Source: Arachnopeziza araneosa (lineage: Eukaryota; Ascomycota; Leotiomycetes; Helotiales; Arachnopezizaceae). Taken from it: DNA of 64,000 nt. Below are positions 32,783-45,097 of the stretch, one piece after another; position 1 is the first letter of the stretch, and each line of letters opens with the position of its first letter. The DNA is taken from assembly GCA_003988855.1 (NCBI GenBank), contig QYAI01000154.1, positions 1-64,000 of the forward strand, given 5' to 3'. A model generated the notes under the pieces. It was given only the letters and a program-made list of their open reading frames with translations, was not told the origin of the DNA and searched no databases. The translations under genes were made by a program, and so were the position numbers.

Positions 32783-34063
32783 TCATGATTCTGAAGTCTT
32801 TGCACCTAGCTCTACCTTTCCAAGCTCTTCATGATTTGTAAGTTCGTCTTCCTTCGGCTGGAAACTATGTGGAGGATTAGGGGAATCTGCATTGGACTTA
32901 ATAACCTGATCAGGATTTAAAAGTGAATCAGTCTTTAGTGACCTGATAGCATCTAGAAAATCGGTCGCCGTAGTATCTTTGTCAGGACTAGTAGACGTCC
33001 CTTCACCAAGAAGCTCCTCCGTAGACGTCGACTCCATATGATTTTTGTCTCTAGATTTGACAGGTACTTCACTGTGAAACCCCTGGGCAGTCTGGAGCTC
33101 AGCAGCACTTACGACCTGTGTGGATAATTCTTTCCGCCAATATATCTTTGTATCTGAAAAATCATGTCTCCCTACGATCTGTGGAAAGTCCAATATCTCG
33201 CATCCTTCAACTAGATTTTCCAGTGTGGTATAAATGGTATCAGTCGTATCCGATCTGGATAAGTCAGCGCTATCCTTACAGATAAGAGATCCTCACATAT
33301 CAAAGCGACCAAAATTCCCAATATCGGTTCCAATGAACAGTGCTGGTTTTGCTTCTCTTGCAGCAACAGCTCCATAAACCTCCTTGTAGCAGTGAACGGC
33401 AAATACCAGCGTATTTTCGTTGATTGTGCCAAACGCATCGGGGTCTTTAACCACCTTATATCCCAGGTGGTCCAGGAAACTTGCATCCAGATCTGTGTAC
33501 TGTGGATCCTGAAGAACGACATCTGTGCTTCCCCCGAGTATTTCGATGACGGTTTGTACGGCTGCTAATTGTATTGCACTACTTCGTCGCCCTTCTCTTC
33601 TGGCACTTTGCATTGATCCCAATCCAAGAATAACAACATTATCCACATTCTTCAGTTGCCCTCTCTTTTCCTGTAGGATCGTCTCGAGCTCCCTGCTGGC
33701 AGCGGTCTCCTTCCATTGTTTCAACCAGAAATCATAATCCCTCTTCAATTCGTCCACCGTCTTCTCAATATAGCTCACACCATTGATTTCGAAATCTCCG
33801 GTGTGTAGGGTAGCTTTGGGTTTGGTAGTCGTTTTCTGCGGCTTATCAATAACATGCGTCCAACCATCTTCATCCACAATTTGTTTTCGTTTGGTATGCA
33901 CAATCACAGGCTTATGCTCTCCTTCCCTCTTCGTTTTTTTCTTCCGCGTTCGTAGCATCTTCTTTCCTCTCGGTTGCAGAGATTGGTGTGCGTCAGAAAA
34001 TAGAAAATATGGATGCGCGAGCAAGCAGAGATTCCAAAATCGTGACCTTGCAGACGCCGTCAT
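32783..34063 (-). CDS. SRR1-like domain protein
   Basis: Protein with an SRR1-like domain (SENSITIVITY TO RED LIGHT REDUCED 1 family; biochemical role unclear). Two exons (intron 33255-33296) give 412 aa. A Lys/Arg-rich N-terminus (RTRKKKTKREGEHK) may be a nuclear signal. The domain core contains NVVILGLGSMQSARREGRRSSAIQLA and VLQDPQYTDLDASFLDHLGYKVV, then AVHCYKEVYGAVAAREAKPALFIGTDIGNF. The C-terminal 120 residues are hydrophilic and disordered. A second ATG (MLRTRKK) 35 codons in could be the true start, because the first segment is less conserved in character. It diverges from the BIM1-like gene. Confidence 0.82.
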
Positions 34064-35173
34064 ACAATTTTTCCAAATTCCCTTGTGCGGATCATTTTGA
34101 AGTGGGGGCTATTTTTAGACGGCAGAATAAAGCGGTGAACGGGTTGGGTGGGTGAGGTCCGCTCAACTTTTGATAGTTCGATTCTGAAGCTCAAGATGTC
34201 GGGCGAAGCGCTGAGCAGTGTGATGAGATGAGGCTTTATGTATTGTGAAATTAATGTCTTCTGCTTTGAGACTTTGCGCGTTGGATCTCCGGTGATGGCC
34301 GAAGAGCAGGCCTAGTGGCGCCTCTCGAGCAGAGACGGCATCGTCCATGACCGAGTCTGGATTGCTGGAAACTGGGGATACCTTCAGGGTTTGTCGATCC
34401 TGATTTCAGATATCTTTGGCTTCTTTATTGACGTTGACTTGTTTCTCGCTGGTCAGCTTACATACCGCAGTGGCCAAGTGACCCCGGGAGATCCCTAGAG
34501 CCAAGCTTGCCATATTCTCCTCGCCTTTCGCTTCTCGTAAAGCGATTCCCCATCGTTCAGCCAGATTAACGTCGTGATACATGTGAATAATGATGGAAAC
34601 GTTGGACGGTCGAGGAGTAGCGCCTACTACCACGCTCTTCTGGCAGTGCAGAGAAGAGCGGCACTCGGATGTCACGTACGATTCCCTCTGGTTGGTTTCC
34701 TCTGGTGTCCTCCCCCCTCCCCCCTCCCCACCACCTCAGCGCCTCGACCGCTACGACGATTGGGCCCTTCCCCTGCCCATCTCCCAGCACCACTCAGTGC
34801 CTGGCCACCATTTGCTGGCTGCCTCCCAATCAGCACGGCGATTGCGATCCCCACCAACCCGCAAAGATTCTAGTTTATCCGCTGCAGGTCATGATTGGAT
34901 CTAATTCCAGCCGCCGACCTGAACGCGCATATCACTCAGCAGCGAGAGTGCTCACTTGCATGGCCCGTGGCTGCTCCAGTCCCGATCAAAAAGGCCGCTG
35001 TACCGCCCACCATCCAACATGAAGGACTTTCAGTTCTGGCTGGCTTCACTCTTTGCGACCTCTTACTTCTTGTCCTTCTCTTCTTCACTCCATCGCGCCT
35101 TATTGCAGGAAGGATACTGGTATCTGACCTGACCCGACATCCATCTGTTTTTGTGACGATATACACACTCAAA
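34064..35173. other. Divergent intergenic, SRR1-like / BIM1-like
   Basis: Contains a C-rich tract at about 34709-34732 (CCCCCCTCCCCCCTCCCC). The GC-rich open frames around 34570-35020 look fortuitous. Confidence 0.45.
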
Positions 35174-36059
35174 ATGCTCTTTTCAAGGTCGATAGCGGTT
35201 ATCGCTGCGTGTGTTGCGGTTGTGGTCGAGGCTCATACCGTTATCACCTACCCAGGATGGAGAGGAGACAATCTGATCACGAATGAGACATTTCCTTATG
35301 GCATGCAATGGATGTATCCATGTGAGTTACCTTTCGTCCGTGTCTTACGGGGTGCATGCAGGAGGCTGGTGATATGCTGTGTTTTTCCAGAGCCTCTACT
35401 TCTACGAACGAATCCTTCTCTGCCCATATCTCTCCTCTCCGATTCTGTGCTTCTCCTGCTGGACAGATTTACTGACATCCCCGCAGGCGGTGGAATGCGC
35501 ACCACGACCAACCGCACCCTTTGGCCTATTCAGGGAGGAGCAGTTGCTGTCCAACCCGGATGGTTCCAAGGCCATGCCACCGCCTTCTTCTACATCAATC
35601 TGGGGTTCGGCACCGATGGACCAGACGGTGGCCCCCCAAACATGTCTTTTCCCATGACTCCCGTCTTTCAAATTGCGGGTCCCTCAAAAAATCCATATCC
35701 TGGCACCTTCTGTCTGCCGCAAGTCCCACTGCCAGTCAACGCGAGTGTGAACATTGGCGATAATGCGACTATTCAGGTCGTGGAGACGGCGATACACGGT
35801 GCGGCACTGTATTCGGTGAGTTTTCTTGAAAATGAGATGGGAATTCGACTAATCACCACAATAGTGTGTTGATATTACATTTGCGGATCCCAAGGATGTT
35901 GCCGAAGTAAACAGCTCGAATTGTTTCAATAGCTCCGATATCTCATTCAACAACGTCTACTCTATCCCCTTATCTGGATCGACTTCATCTGCCACAAAAT
36001 CTTTAACGTCTGCTTCGCTTCTACCGCTTGCTGGATTATTGATGTGGGCTTTGTTGTGA
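35174..36059 (+). CDS. BIM1/X325-like copper-binding surface protein, GPI-type
   Basis: Small secreted protein of the LPMO-like X325/BIM1 group, which in Cryptococcus aids copper uptake and does not cut polysaccharide. Three exons (introns 35322-35486 and 35816-35864) give 223 aa. Signal peptidase cleavage after VVEA would expose His as residue 1 (HTVITYPGWRGDNL), the hallmark of the copper histidine brace. Other landmarks are the MYPCGGM motif joined across intron 1, QPGWFQGHATAFFYINLGFG, NMSFPMTP and TFCLPQV. A Ser/Thr tail and hydrophobic end (SLTSASLLPLAGLLMWALL) indicate GPI anchoring, which is usual in this group. The start is the ATG before the signal peptide. Confidence 0.88.
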
Positions 36060-36417
36060 TTATGAATGATTGAGGACTGAAGACTATAAGAATGGACGCC
36101 AAGAGAAGAAGGGCGCAATTGTAAATATGATACCGGAGGAAGAATTCGAAGTCCCGCATAGGCTTGTATATCCTACTTGTTTGGCGTTGAGGAGCGAGGA
36201 CTTAAGGGAGGAGGATGTCACTCTCACTCACACATCGGAGATGTTGTGAACAAATACTCGGTTGTAATTCCTTCACTTCTTGGATTAAGAGATAAAATCC
36301 AAACCATTCACTAATGGAAACATGCTTGCTATGCTATGCTTTTGATATCTAAGGGCTACCAAGAATATTTTCATTTCGTTTCATCCCTTTACGCTCATTC
36401 CTTTAATCCCCTTATGC
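36060..36417. other. Convergent intergenic
   Basis: Holds the 3' ends of the BIM1-like and DOA1 genes. Nothing else seen. Confidence 0.4.
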
Positions 36418-38786
36418 TCATTTCAATGACACCAAGATTTCCTTCCCTACGTTTTTGATCCTCGGATCACTAGCCGTTCCCATAGCCTTTTCAACTGCGA
36501 CTCCAAGAGCATAGACATCTTTCGCTGCGCTCTTAGCCTCCTCGTCCATACCTGCCAATGTGCCGGCTGCAACCATAGCTCTGTATACAGCTTCTGAATC
36601 ACTCTGAGTTGTCAATATCTTGGTAAGAGCGTCGAGAATAGCAATCACATGCTCAAAGTTTGCGTTCTCACTCTCACTCGTTAACAAAACAGCGTAGTTG
36701 ATGTAAACCGTAGTTGCTGCAACTAAAAGATTTCGATTCGACGAAGATGCGGTCGAAGAAGATATTATAGCTTGAATCTTTTCAAATTCTTTCACGACCA
36801 GTAATCGACCTTCTGATGTCTCAAAGAGATTTGCAAAAGCTCGAAGTGCCATCATAACATGATTCTCTGCTGGCGGTGTATCCTCCAGAACTGCCGCTTC
36901 TAGGACATCAACAATGTTCCCTCCCCTGGGATGAGTAAAACTGGCTGTTACAGGTGCAACGGCAAGTAAACGTATTAAATCAATGCCAGGCAGCCTGTCC
37001 TTGTAAGGCCATACTGTTGCAAGCTTAATTGCGAGCTCTAGCTCCGACTGAGTTGCCTTTGACGCCGAAGAAGACTCGAGGTTCTTACACAATATGCCAA
37101 GAACAGACAACTCAGTTGGGTTAAGAGATTTATCTTTATGGCCTCCTGATATAAGGGTAGCGTTTAACTCGGTTATTTTTTTACCAATCGCTGGTACTCG
37201 GGCAACTACGATGCTGAGATATTCTTTTTGTGGAAGAACTTTAGGTGGTGCAGTAACAGCTGGTGTGCTTGTCGTTGCATCCCCTGGTCTGTATCTATTT
37301 TCAGTTCCCCAAGGATCTGGTGCTGAAGGACCTTGTTGTGTTTGGCCAATGGTCTTCCCTTGAGTATTTTGAATGATAAAGTTGGCCACTTGATCGAGGT
37401 AAGTAATTGGTGCTTCATTGTCCGTAATAAACTTGGAAGCGGCTTCGTATGGGTTTTGCGAAAGGTTATATGGAAGTTTGAGAGGCGGTTTTCCATCTTC
37501 CATGTCCACAGTAAATACGAAATCATATTCCTGACCGTTATAGACCTCTTTGGGACCACTGCTACCCACAGAATCAACTACAGTCCCAACATTGATCCAT
37601 TGGCCTTGTGCAGTTGACCATGTATGAGCTGTAACGGATCCATTATCTTCTCGAATCATCTGTACTTGTCCATCCTTCGTCCCCAGTTTTATCGACAAAA
37701 ATTCTGGACCAGGTAACTTCTCTTTATTAATCTTTTCCATAGTTTGCTGAGGTATCGAGGAACCCTTCACTGATTCCTCGAACTGTCTCAATACCTCCGC
37801 ATCTGCGACTCTTTCAGGACTCCTTGAAAAGACTCGTACAATCTTGTCGCTAGATCCTGAAACAATATCTCCATTCTCTGCGCATACAGCCACGCTCCAG
37901 ACAGAAATTGCGGGATGTGTAATGGTTTGTATGCATTGATTCCCTTTCCATATCCGTAATGTTCGATCTTCGCCAGAACTCACGATTTCTCCTGATGGCA
38001 ATGATGCCAAAGAATAAATGAAGCTTTCGTGGCCATGAAGTTCACCCACCTGCTTTCCTGACATGGTCCAGAATCGAATTATACCGTCGTTGTCTGCAGC
38101 AGCAAAATCCGCACCAGAAGAATGACCCTTTGATACCCTGCATAGAGCTCGAATAGGGTGTTTGCTAGCTTGAAATTCTTTTAGTAACTTCCCCGACTTG
38201 TGAAATATCCGAATCTTCTGATCGGCGCAACCAGTTATGATGGTCTCCGAATCATATGCAATGACAGCCCACACAGAGCCCTCATGACCCTTTAAGATGG
38301 CTTCGCATTCCCATTTTCCAACTGGCCATATTCTTGCTTCGTTATCCCATGCGCCACTGACAATGAACTTGCCAGCAGGGTCGATGTCAAGAGAACAGAT
38401 TGTATTGCTGTGGCCAAGGAGTAAAGCTTCTGCATCCTCGTCGGGGGTCTTTGAGGGTTGTCGGACTTCCACTATCAAATCTTTTCCTCCTGCGATTATT
38501 AGACCATCTGGGTATTGTTCACTCGGCGGGAGGTAGGTAAGAGCGTTCAGCCAATGCCCAGAATGGGAGGCTATTGTCGCATCATAGGTTGGAGGATTTT
38601 CTGATAAAAGCTTCCATACTCGCGTGGTATTATCTCTTGAAGCTGAAAGGACGACCTTGGAGGTAGGAAAAAGGACTCCACGGACCTAAGTGGTAATTGT
38701 CAGCAAGCTATGAACTTGTTACAGGGCGGGGCATTTACATCGTTGTCATGACCAGATAGAGAGGCCGAGAGCTTATATTCTGCCAT
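36418..38786 (-). CDS. DOA1: DOA1/UFD3 (PLAA) ubiquitin-binding WD40 protein
   Basis: Cdc48/p97 cofactor that binds ubiquitin and sustains free-ubiquitin levels and ubiquitin-dependent sorting (known for yeast Doa1). Two exons (intron 38686-38738) give 771 aa, near the family size. The N-terminal seven-blade WD40 propeller (1 to about 300) opens with YKLSASLSGHDNDVRGV. A PFU domain follows (about 340-450; VYNGQEYDFVFTVDMEDGKPPLKLPYN), then a linker and a C-terminal PUL domain (about 510-771) of armadillo-like repeats that binds Cdc48. All parts are present. It is head to head with STRAP (559 bp), suggesting a shared housekeeping promoter. Confidence 0.95.
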
Positions 38787-39345
38787 TCTCTTGTATGTGA
38801 AAGATTATGACGACTTTCGATTCCTCTTGAAGTAGTAGGAAAGAAGTTGTAGGTGGTGGAGAGGCAAAGTCATTCCATGTCTGTCTTTGACCTTCTCACA
38901 ATGTTGTGTCTCCGATAAGGTCTTATCCGGATTATTATTAATCCGCGCGGATCTGATGCGCCCGCTAAGAGATGGGAACTGTGCTATGATGTCTCGAATA
39001 TTTCCCTCATCCTTCCCTTTCTTTTTCTCCATCACGACGGGGTTCTGGATAGGAGAGTCACTTTCTACCTTGCTTTTGGGTCGTCGAGGAGGTCATCTTC
39101 CAATAGAGAATACGCCGAGGCTGTAACGACTTTACGACTATTACGAATCTTCTTATCCTCGAATATCGAATCTTCAAACCTTTCCATCCTTCGCCCAACG
39201 TCGAAACGACTACGCAGATCTGCTAGTCTCTACAATTATTCGAAGACGTTCTTTTGTCTCCAACGTTTCACCGCTCGTTGCACTTAAGGAGGAGGACCTA
39301 CACGATTACCCCACCTCTTCAATACTTTCGCATCACCATTACAAG
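38787..39345. other. Bidirectional promoter, DOA1 / STRAP
   Basis: 559 bp between divergent housekeeping starts. No TATA box stands out; pyrimidine-rich stretches precede both starts. Confidence 0.45.
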
Positions 39346-40587
39346 ATGGCTGGACCAGAAGTCTCCAAGCAGTGTCTTCCTCTAACCTGTCATGGCCACT
39401 CGCGGCCTGTGACGCATATTAGTTTTTCCGGATTTGTGGGAGAAGATGAATACTATGTCATATCTGCTTGCAAAGGTTTGAACCCAGTCGCACACGGGGA
39501 ATATACTAAAGACTTGTAGATAATAACCCCATGCTTCGAGATGGTGTTACTGGTGATTGGTAAGCCTCTACGATGTTACTTGGAACCGCCGTTGACTCTT
39601 GTAGGATCGGAACCTTCTTTGGACACAAAGGTGCTGTTTATCAAGGACGACTCTCTCCTGATGCTACAACTGCTGCAACTGCTTCTGCAGATTTCACAGC
39701 GTATGTATATTCGATACACGATAAGACTTTGCGCTGATGTTCGCAGTAAAATATGGGATACTCATTCTGGAGAAACCCTCTACACCCTTCAACATCATCA
39801 TATTGTACGAGCTATTGCATTTCCCCCGGATTCTGGTCACCTCCTCGCGACCGGAGGAATGGAAAAGAAGCTTAGAATCTTCGATCTCTCCCGAGTGGCT
39901 CCAATATCCGCGCCAACAGCCAACGGCCAGGCCAATGGCGCAAACGGGGCATCGGATCGAACAGTTATTGCAGCGGAAGAAGGTTTTGAAGTTGGTCCTG
40001 GCATTCATAAAGGCACCATCAAATCTATTGTATGGACTAGAGATCCTAATGTCCTTGTTACGGCTTGTGACGACAAGATGATAAGATGGTGGGACCTTCG
40101 AACTCGAACAGTTGTGAAAGAGCAGGCTGTTCAAGGGGAGATTGGTTCCTGCGAATTCACAAATATCAAGGCAGACCCTTCGGATATTGGTGGAGGATTG
40201 CCTGTCTTGTGCATTGCTGCTGGAAAGACCGTATATTTTTATGGTGGTCAGGACGCACAGAACCTCATCAAGACTGTGACTTTACCATACGATGTTGCAA
40301 GTGTTGCTCTCCATCCAAGTCAACGGAAGTTTGTTACTGGTGGAATCAAGGATACTTGGGCCAAGGTCTATGATTATGACACTGAGCAGGAACTTGGTAT
40401 GTTTCGACTTTCTTCTTCAGGCTTGACTAACCCTTCAGACGTCCACAAAGGTCATCATGGTCCAATTTGGAGCATCAGCTTCTCTCCTGATGGTAAACTT
40501 TACGCCACTGGGAGTGAAGATGGGACAATCAAGATGTGGAAGAATACTCCAGGTTCTTTCGGTTTGTGGCGTGCCAACCAGGAATGA
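39346..40587 (+). CDS. STRAP-like WD40 protein
   Basis: Seven-blade WD40 propeller of the serine-threonine-kinase-receptor-associated protein (STRAP/UNRIP) group. In animals it joins the SMN complex and TGF-beta signalling; in fungi the role is unclear. Five exons (introns 39476-39519, 39560-39604, 39701-39746, 40397-40438) give 354 aa, matching the animal length (about 350). Family-typical runs are ISACKDNNPMLRDGVTGDWIGTF, GHKGAVYQGRLSPDATTAATASADFTAKIWD and SFSPDGKLYATGSEDGTIKMW. Two internal exons are only 40 and 96 nt. The alternative eIF3i is less likely, given the N-terminal and C-terminal FGLW signature. Confidence 0.92.
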
Positions 40588-41045
40588 TTGAATCTCCTGG
40601 TTTGATTTATACCATATTGGCCGGAGTCAGGCGTATGTCGGATTCGAGAGTAGGCCATGTTGATAAATACTTGGGATCGTCTAGCCGTAATTAGAGAGCG
40701 AGATTCACGTCGCAAAACGGGAGACATCAAACAATCTGTAGCTTTTAAATCTATCTTATCCCAGTTGGCGCAGCTGTACACTTTATACTTTAGAATTGTC
40801 TCTTTCTATTACCGTCTTCGGATGTGGTCTTTGACCTTGAGGTAAAGACTCTGGTCTAAGGGTTATTCTATGTCGTCTCTTGCAGCGCCGTCTCCTTTGA
40901 AATTCCGTCAAGTTTCAGCTTGCAAATACAAGCTCTATCTAATTCATGACTCACTCAATTATCAAGTCGTGATATAGATTATGCCTCAATATTGCACGGA
41001 ACGGGGCGGTATGTTTTGCGCCTCACAGCCTTTTCAACAACTACT
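40588..41045. other. Convergent intergenic
   Basis: 3' ends of STRAP and amidase genes. Nothing else seen. Confidence 0.4.
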
Positions 41046-43123
41046 TTAATACATTAGGCTTCCTGTCTTTGGTATTTTCAGAATACCAGCTGCCGTGAGC
41101 GCTTTCGCCAACTCAAAAATCATTCCATCACACCCTTTAGCTGCAACGACATCTACAGTGACAGGCAGATATTCCTCTTGGAGGGTGATTGTTGAATTGT
41201 ACGCCGCTTGGCCAACTAGATGGATGTCAGTCAATTATCAAACCTCATCTTTGAAAAATCACTTGGGAACACCATATCTGGCACTTCAGCAAAGTTTGCG
41301 ACCCGTGAGATCCCAAATCCTATCGGGGGTGATGGAGGACTAGCAGTAATTAGCAAACAGAGTTGATAAGGTATACTTACTGACCTTCGATATATATTCC
41401 TATACGTAGGCTCAGCATAACTTCCAGGATAAAGTAGGATACTCTCGCTACAACTCTTATCATTTTGTAACACTACAGTACTTGACCACCAATCCATGAA
41501 GACTGTCTTATTTTGTAGTGCTTGCTCTGTTGCATCCGCTGAAAAATTATTCAACCCATAACCCCACCGAACCAAAGGAACGGGGTCAATAAAAGGCCGT
41601 TTTCCATCATTTGCAGCTGCGTAATCGGCATAAAATGGAAGAGTGAAGAGGTTGTATTGCTGTTGGGAAATGAGAACCGGGTACACGTTGCCAAGATAGT
41701 CATCTATAGAATCTCCGTTTACTGCAGCTGGAGCTGTTTCATTCCATAAAGCCTCATAGTCAAGAGCAATTGGTGTTGATGTGTTTAAGAAGGTTGTCAA
41801 CTTGTCGAGGAAGTCAAGAAAAATCCCTTCTGCTTCTGATTCAGCTGATGTTGGAAAACCAGAAGTGATGATTTTCTGTGGAAAAGAGGTAAAGTTGTCG
41901 GTGATATTCGTCTCGTACAAGACCTTTGCAGCGTCGTGCCACAGAATTGGATCCCGAGTAAGAAATCCAGCAGTATCTAGGTTAGGAGACAAAGGCATCA
42001 CACCCTCTAAACTCACCAACCCGTGTGAGGGTCGATTTCCGAAACACCCGTTGACTTCGGAGGGACCTCTAATTGAACCACCTGTATCAGACCCCAGTCC
42101 AACGTCCAACCAGTCGTAAGCACCAATGCCGGCTCCAGGACCAGAAGATGAAGAGGAAGGATCCTGATATCCATCACCACGAATATTGAATGGACTGTGA
42201 TAATCTACCCAATCACCCGTTGCAACTTCTCCATTAGCAAATTGAGACGTCTTCATCTTCCCAATTATTACAGCTCCTGCATTGACGAGACGTTGGACAG
42301 ACACCGCGGTCACATTCCTTGGCGGGTATAGATTGTAGTAAGCCCGGTTCCCGCAGCTTGTTTTGATTCCCGCGATGTCGTAGATATCTTTTATCCCGAA
42401 TCTCACTCCAGCAAGTGGCTTTTCAGCCGTTTTGGTGAAGTATAACCTGGACGGTACTCCAATGGTGAGACTCTGAACCCCGGGGATAGCAGCGCTGAGA
42501 ATAGAAAAAGTTCCATCAGTGTCAGGTATTAGACCCTCAGTGAAGGCGCCTTGAACGTCAGAATAAAGTCTGTAAGCTCGATAAACATGACCAGTTGACG
42601 CGGACAAGAAATATGGACCTGCTGGAATTTCAGTCCTCCAGCCCGTGATATTATGGCCTTGACTCTCTGCTGATGACTGATATGCGCGTGATGGCATGAA
42701 AAGTTTGGTTCCATATTGAGTCAATGCAGCTCCCAGAGGATACTGAATTGTAGCCTGAGACAATCCGGAATGTTTAAGATACACAGCTAGAGAACTTAGT
42801 GAGGTTCCAGGTTGGACTTTGGACACACCTTGAAGAAAACCAGTGTTAAAAACATCATCCGTGGCTGTATAATTGTCTACAATGTTTCTGAACACTGAGG
42901 TAGTGAAATAAGCTGTGGTATCCTCTAGTACGGCTAATGGTATCAAGTCTAAGCCATTAGATGCCGAAGCAAGCACGTCGGACGCTGCAGAAATGATTGA
43001 GACGGATTCGGGGGAAGCAAAGTAGTAGAAACCATTGACAAGAAAAGTTTGGCCATCTCCTGTAGCGAAGGACGCAGCTGCGAACGACAATGTTACATAG
43101 ACAGCAAGAACAAGCGGCACCAT
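41046..43123 (-). CDS. Secreted amidase-signature protein
   Basis: Amidase-signature serine hydrolase with N-terminal extension. Three exons (introns 41340-41384 and 41216-41262) give 661 aa from the ATG at the signal peptide MVPLVLAVYVTLSFAAASFA. A start at 43255 would add 44 residues containing a second hydrophobic stretch and cannot be excluded. The Ser-cisSer-Lys triad is visible: Lys in FGIKDIYD (about 243), cis-Ser in SSSSSGPGAG (about 322) and nucleophile in GLGSDTGGSIRGPS (about 350). The C-terminus (FPIGQAAYNSTITLQEEYLPVTVDVVAAKGCDGMI) only appears after splicing both short introns. Many Asn-x-Ser/Thr sites fit secretion. Substrate unknown; scytalone-dehydratase-like N-extensions occur in related fungal proteins. 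Confidence 0.88.
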
Positions 43124-43754
43124 GACTACAACGTTGAGCAACGAGGAAAAACAAAAGACGGGCGCAAATACACCCACGAGATAATAATACTTTAAAATAT
43201 TAATTTCTCTCACCTTCGATCTTCCACGGACCATGCTATCGGGAAGATATGACATCCTAGTCGACGTGCCTTTCCACCTTTTTCGTAAACATTACGATAA
43301 GCTTATCAACTCAGCACCAACCACAAGCAAACCAGCCAGTTGGCTCCAAATAGAGAAAACGTCGATATGGGCAAGAGCCTTCTTCCTGTCTATCGTTCCA
43401 TTAATAGTGTCTAAAGCTCTGGCAAAGCCAACATTAACTCAATTGCCATCCCATTTCTTCAAAATTTAGAGCAAATTGTTGGTGATAACACATTTCCACC
43501 TTCCTGATAAGGGCATGGACCTATGCAAAGGACCAACCAACTCGACCTATGCTGTAAGATGGAGTTCACGGGTTGGTGGGACGGTCAAAGCTCAATTGTT
43601 TAACCGTAAAATGGGTATGATCTTCCGGTGACACTGAACGAGTATTTTGATTACTACATTATATCGCAATAACCTCTGAATCTGACTGAGCTAAAATTCT
43701 ATTGGAGTCAGTCTGTTCAGTAGCTTCGAGTCAACGAGGAAAGGATCACGTACA
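43124..43754. other. Intergenic upstream of amidase
   Basis: Promoter side of the amidase. I looked here for the missing SAM-binding half of the neighbouring broken methyltransferase and did not find it. Confidence 0.4.
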
Positions 43755-44558
43755 TATAATCGTGCCCATTCTTCTCCATCAAGTCTTAAATAGAATAGAA
43801 TGGAGGATCTTTCCACACATCGGTCTCTCCTGAAATCCCAGCTTGAGTAAAATGGGTTCGCGGTCGCAACTCTGATTGCAACGCAGGTCCGAAATCCGAA
43901 ACAGAAAAATCATAGCCCCAAATCTCACAGTTCGTTCGCTCAAGCATCTCTTGTTCTAAACAATTAGCATATTGTAGTACGTAAAGAACCAAGCATACCA
44001 AAAGTAGATTCATTCTGAACGCCTGAATAATTTTAGCTTTTGAGTAAGTACTTGTCCAAATGACGTACCAAAAGAGTAGAGAATACATGGGTGATGATTT
44101 GCCTCGTACTTGGTCATCCCGCAAACCCACTTCTCCCCATCACCCATCCTACCAATTCGCTCAACATCAAATGGTCAATTCCAAGATGCGGGAACGAGAT
44201 CCCACACGGAATAAGGAGTACCGAAATAGCTGGAACTGTCTCTTGCTGGAAAACTTGACAGAGTCAGCCAAACACCCCAAACAGGATGGATACACACAAA
44301 TCCCCACCAAAGTCATTATGCTTTCTCCTGACCTCAGCGCGCTGATTGGCCGTCTTCCTCCAAATCTCTCACTCTTCGCTATACTGGATATGATATTGTC
44401 TTCTTCAACTTTTTTTGACACATGAGGTTGGAATGTAACTGAAATACTGCTAGAAATATGCATAAAAAGAACAAGGAGGAAAAAGTAGTAGCTGCGGTGA
44501 GGACTATTTGCCCAAAATTGGAACGCATTTTCAATATTTGGCTTTGTGAAGGGAACAT
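43755..44558 (-). pseudogene. Broken, 3'-truncated methyltransferase-domain gene
   Basis: Remains of a fungal membrane-anchored methyltransferase-like gene (Methyltransf_24/FkbM-like type). The left-to-right protein order on the minus strand is: membrane anchor (QIVLTAATTFSSLFFLCIFL), ISSIAKSER, IWRKTANQRAEV, VWDLVPASWN, PFDVERIGRMGDGEKWVCG, CILYSFGVQNESTFEQEMLE, RTNCEIWGYDFSVSDFG and DLMEKNGHDY. The pieces join through plausible short introns, but there are several lesions: an apparent 1-nt frameshift near 44362-44370, a TGA at 44175-44177 where family members have Cys, a TAA at 43786-43788 where Gln is expected, and loss of the rest of the catalytic domain after NGHDY. A further frame change at an A7 run near 44410 is possible. 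I describe it as found and do not rebuild it. Confidence 0.72.
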
Positions 44559-45097
44559 AATGCGATGAAGCTTCAGTAAGAATACTTTAGCGTAGATGTA
44601 AAAGTTAAACGTCATTCAGAGCAAAACTGTAAGCCATTGGTTTAGCCTCATGACGGTCAATGTAGCGGTCAGACAGAACAAAACTCTGTAAATAGTTAAG
44701 CTAACTCTACCGGCAGAAAATTGATGTAAAAACATGAACTAAGAACTGATGGAGATTGTATTAGAGCAGTAACTCAGTTGACCCGACTGAAGAATTAGAG
44801 ACAGGGTTTCAGCATTTAGCACCGCTGATTTGTCTTCGCACAAAGGAATCACAAATAGACCGATGGATCGGAATATTAGGAAAGCAAATAGGAAGTTCTT
44901 GTTTGGGTTATCGTCTATTCATTAGGCTGGCTTGGACAGATAACTTTATTTGTCGTTCCAAAGCACCAGTACAATAGTTCAAATTATATTAAACCTTGCC
45001 CAGTCATGAGACCCCACTAGTCCAGAAGTAATTAAAGATCTATATACAGTATTACAAATCATTACTGGCTTTTCCTCCTATCTTATTGCATATGTAA
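44559..45097. other. Intergenic
   Basis: AT-rich; no gene or repeat recognised. Confidence 0.4.
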
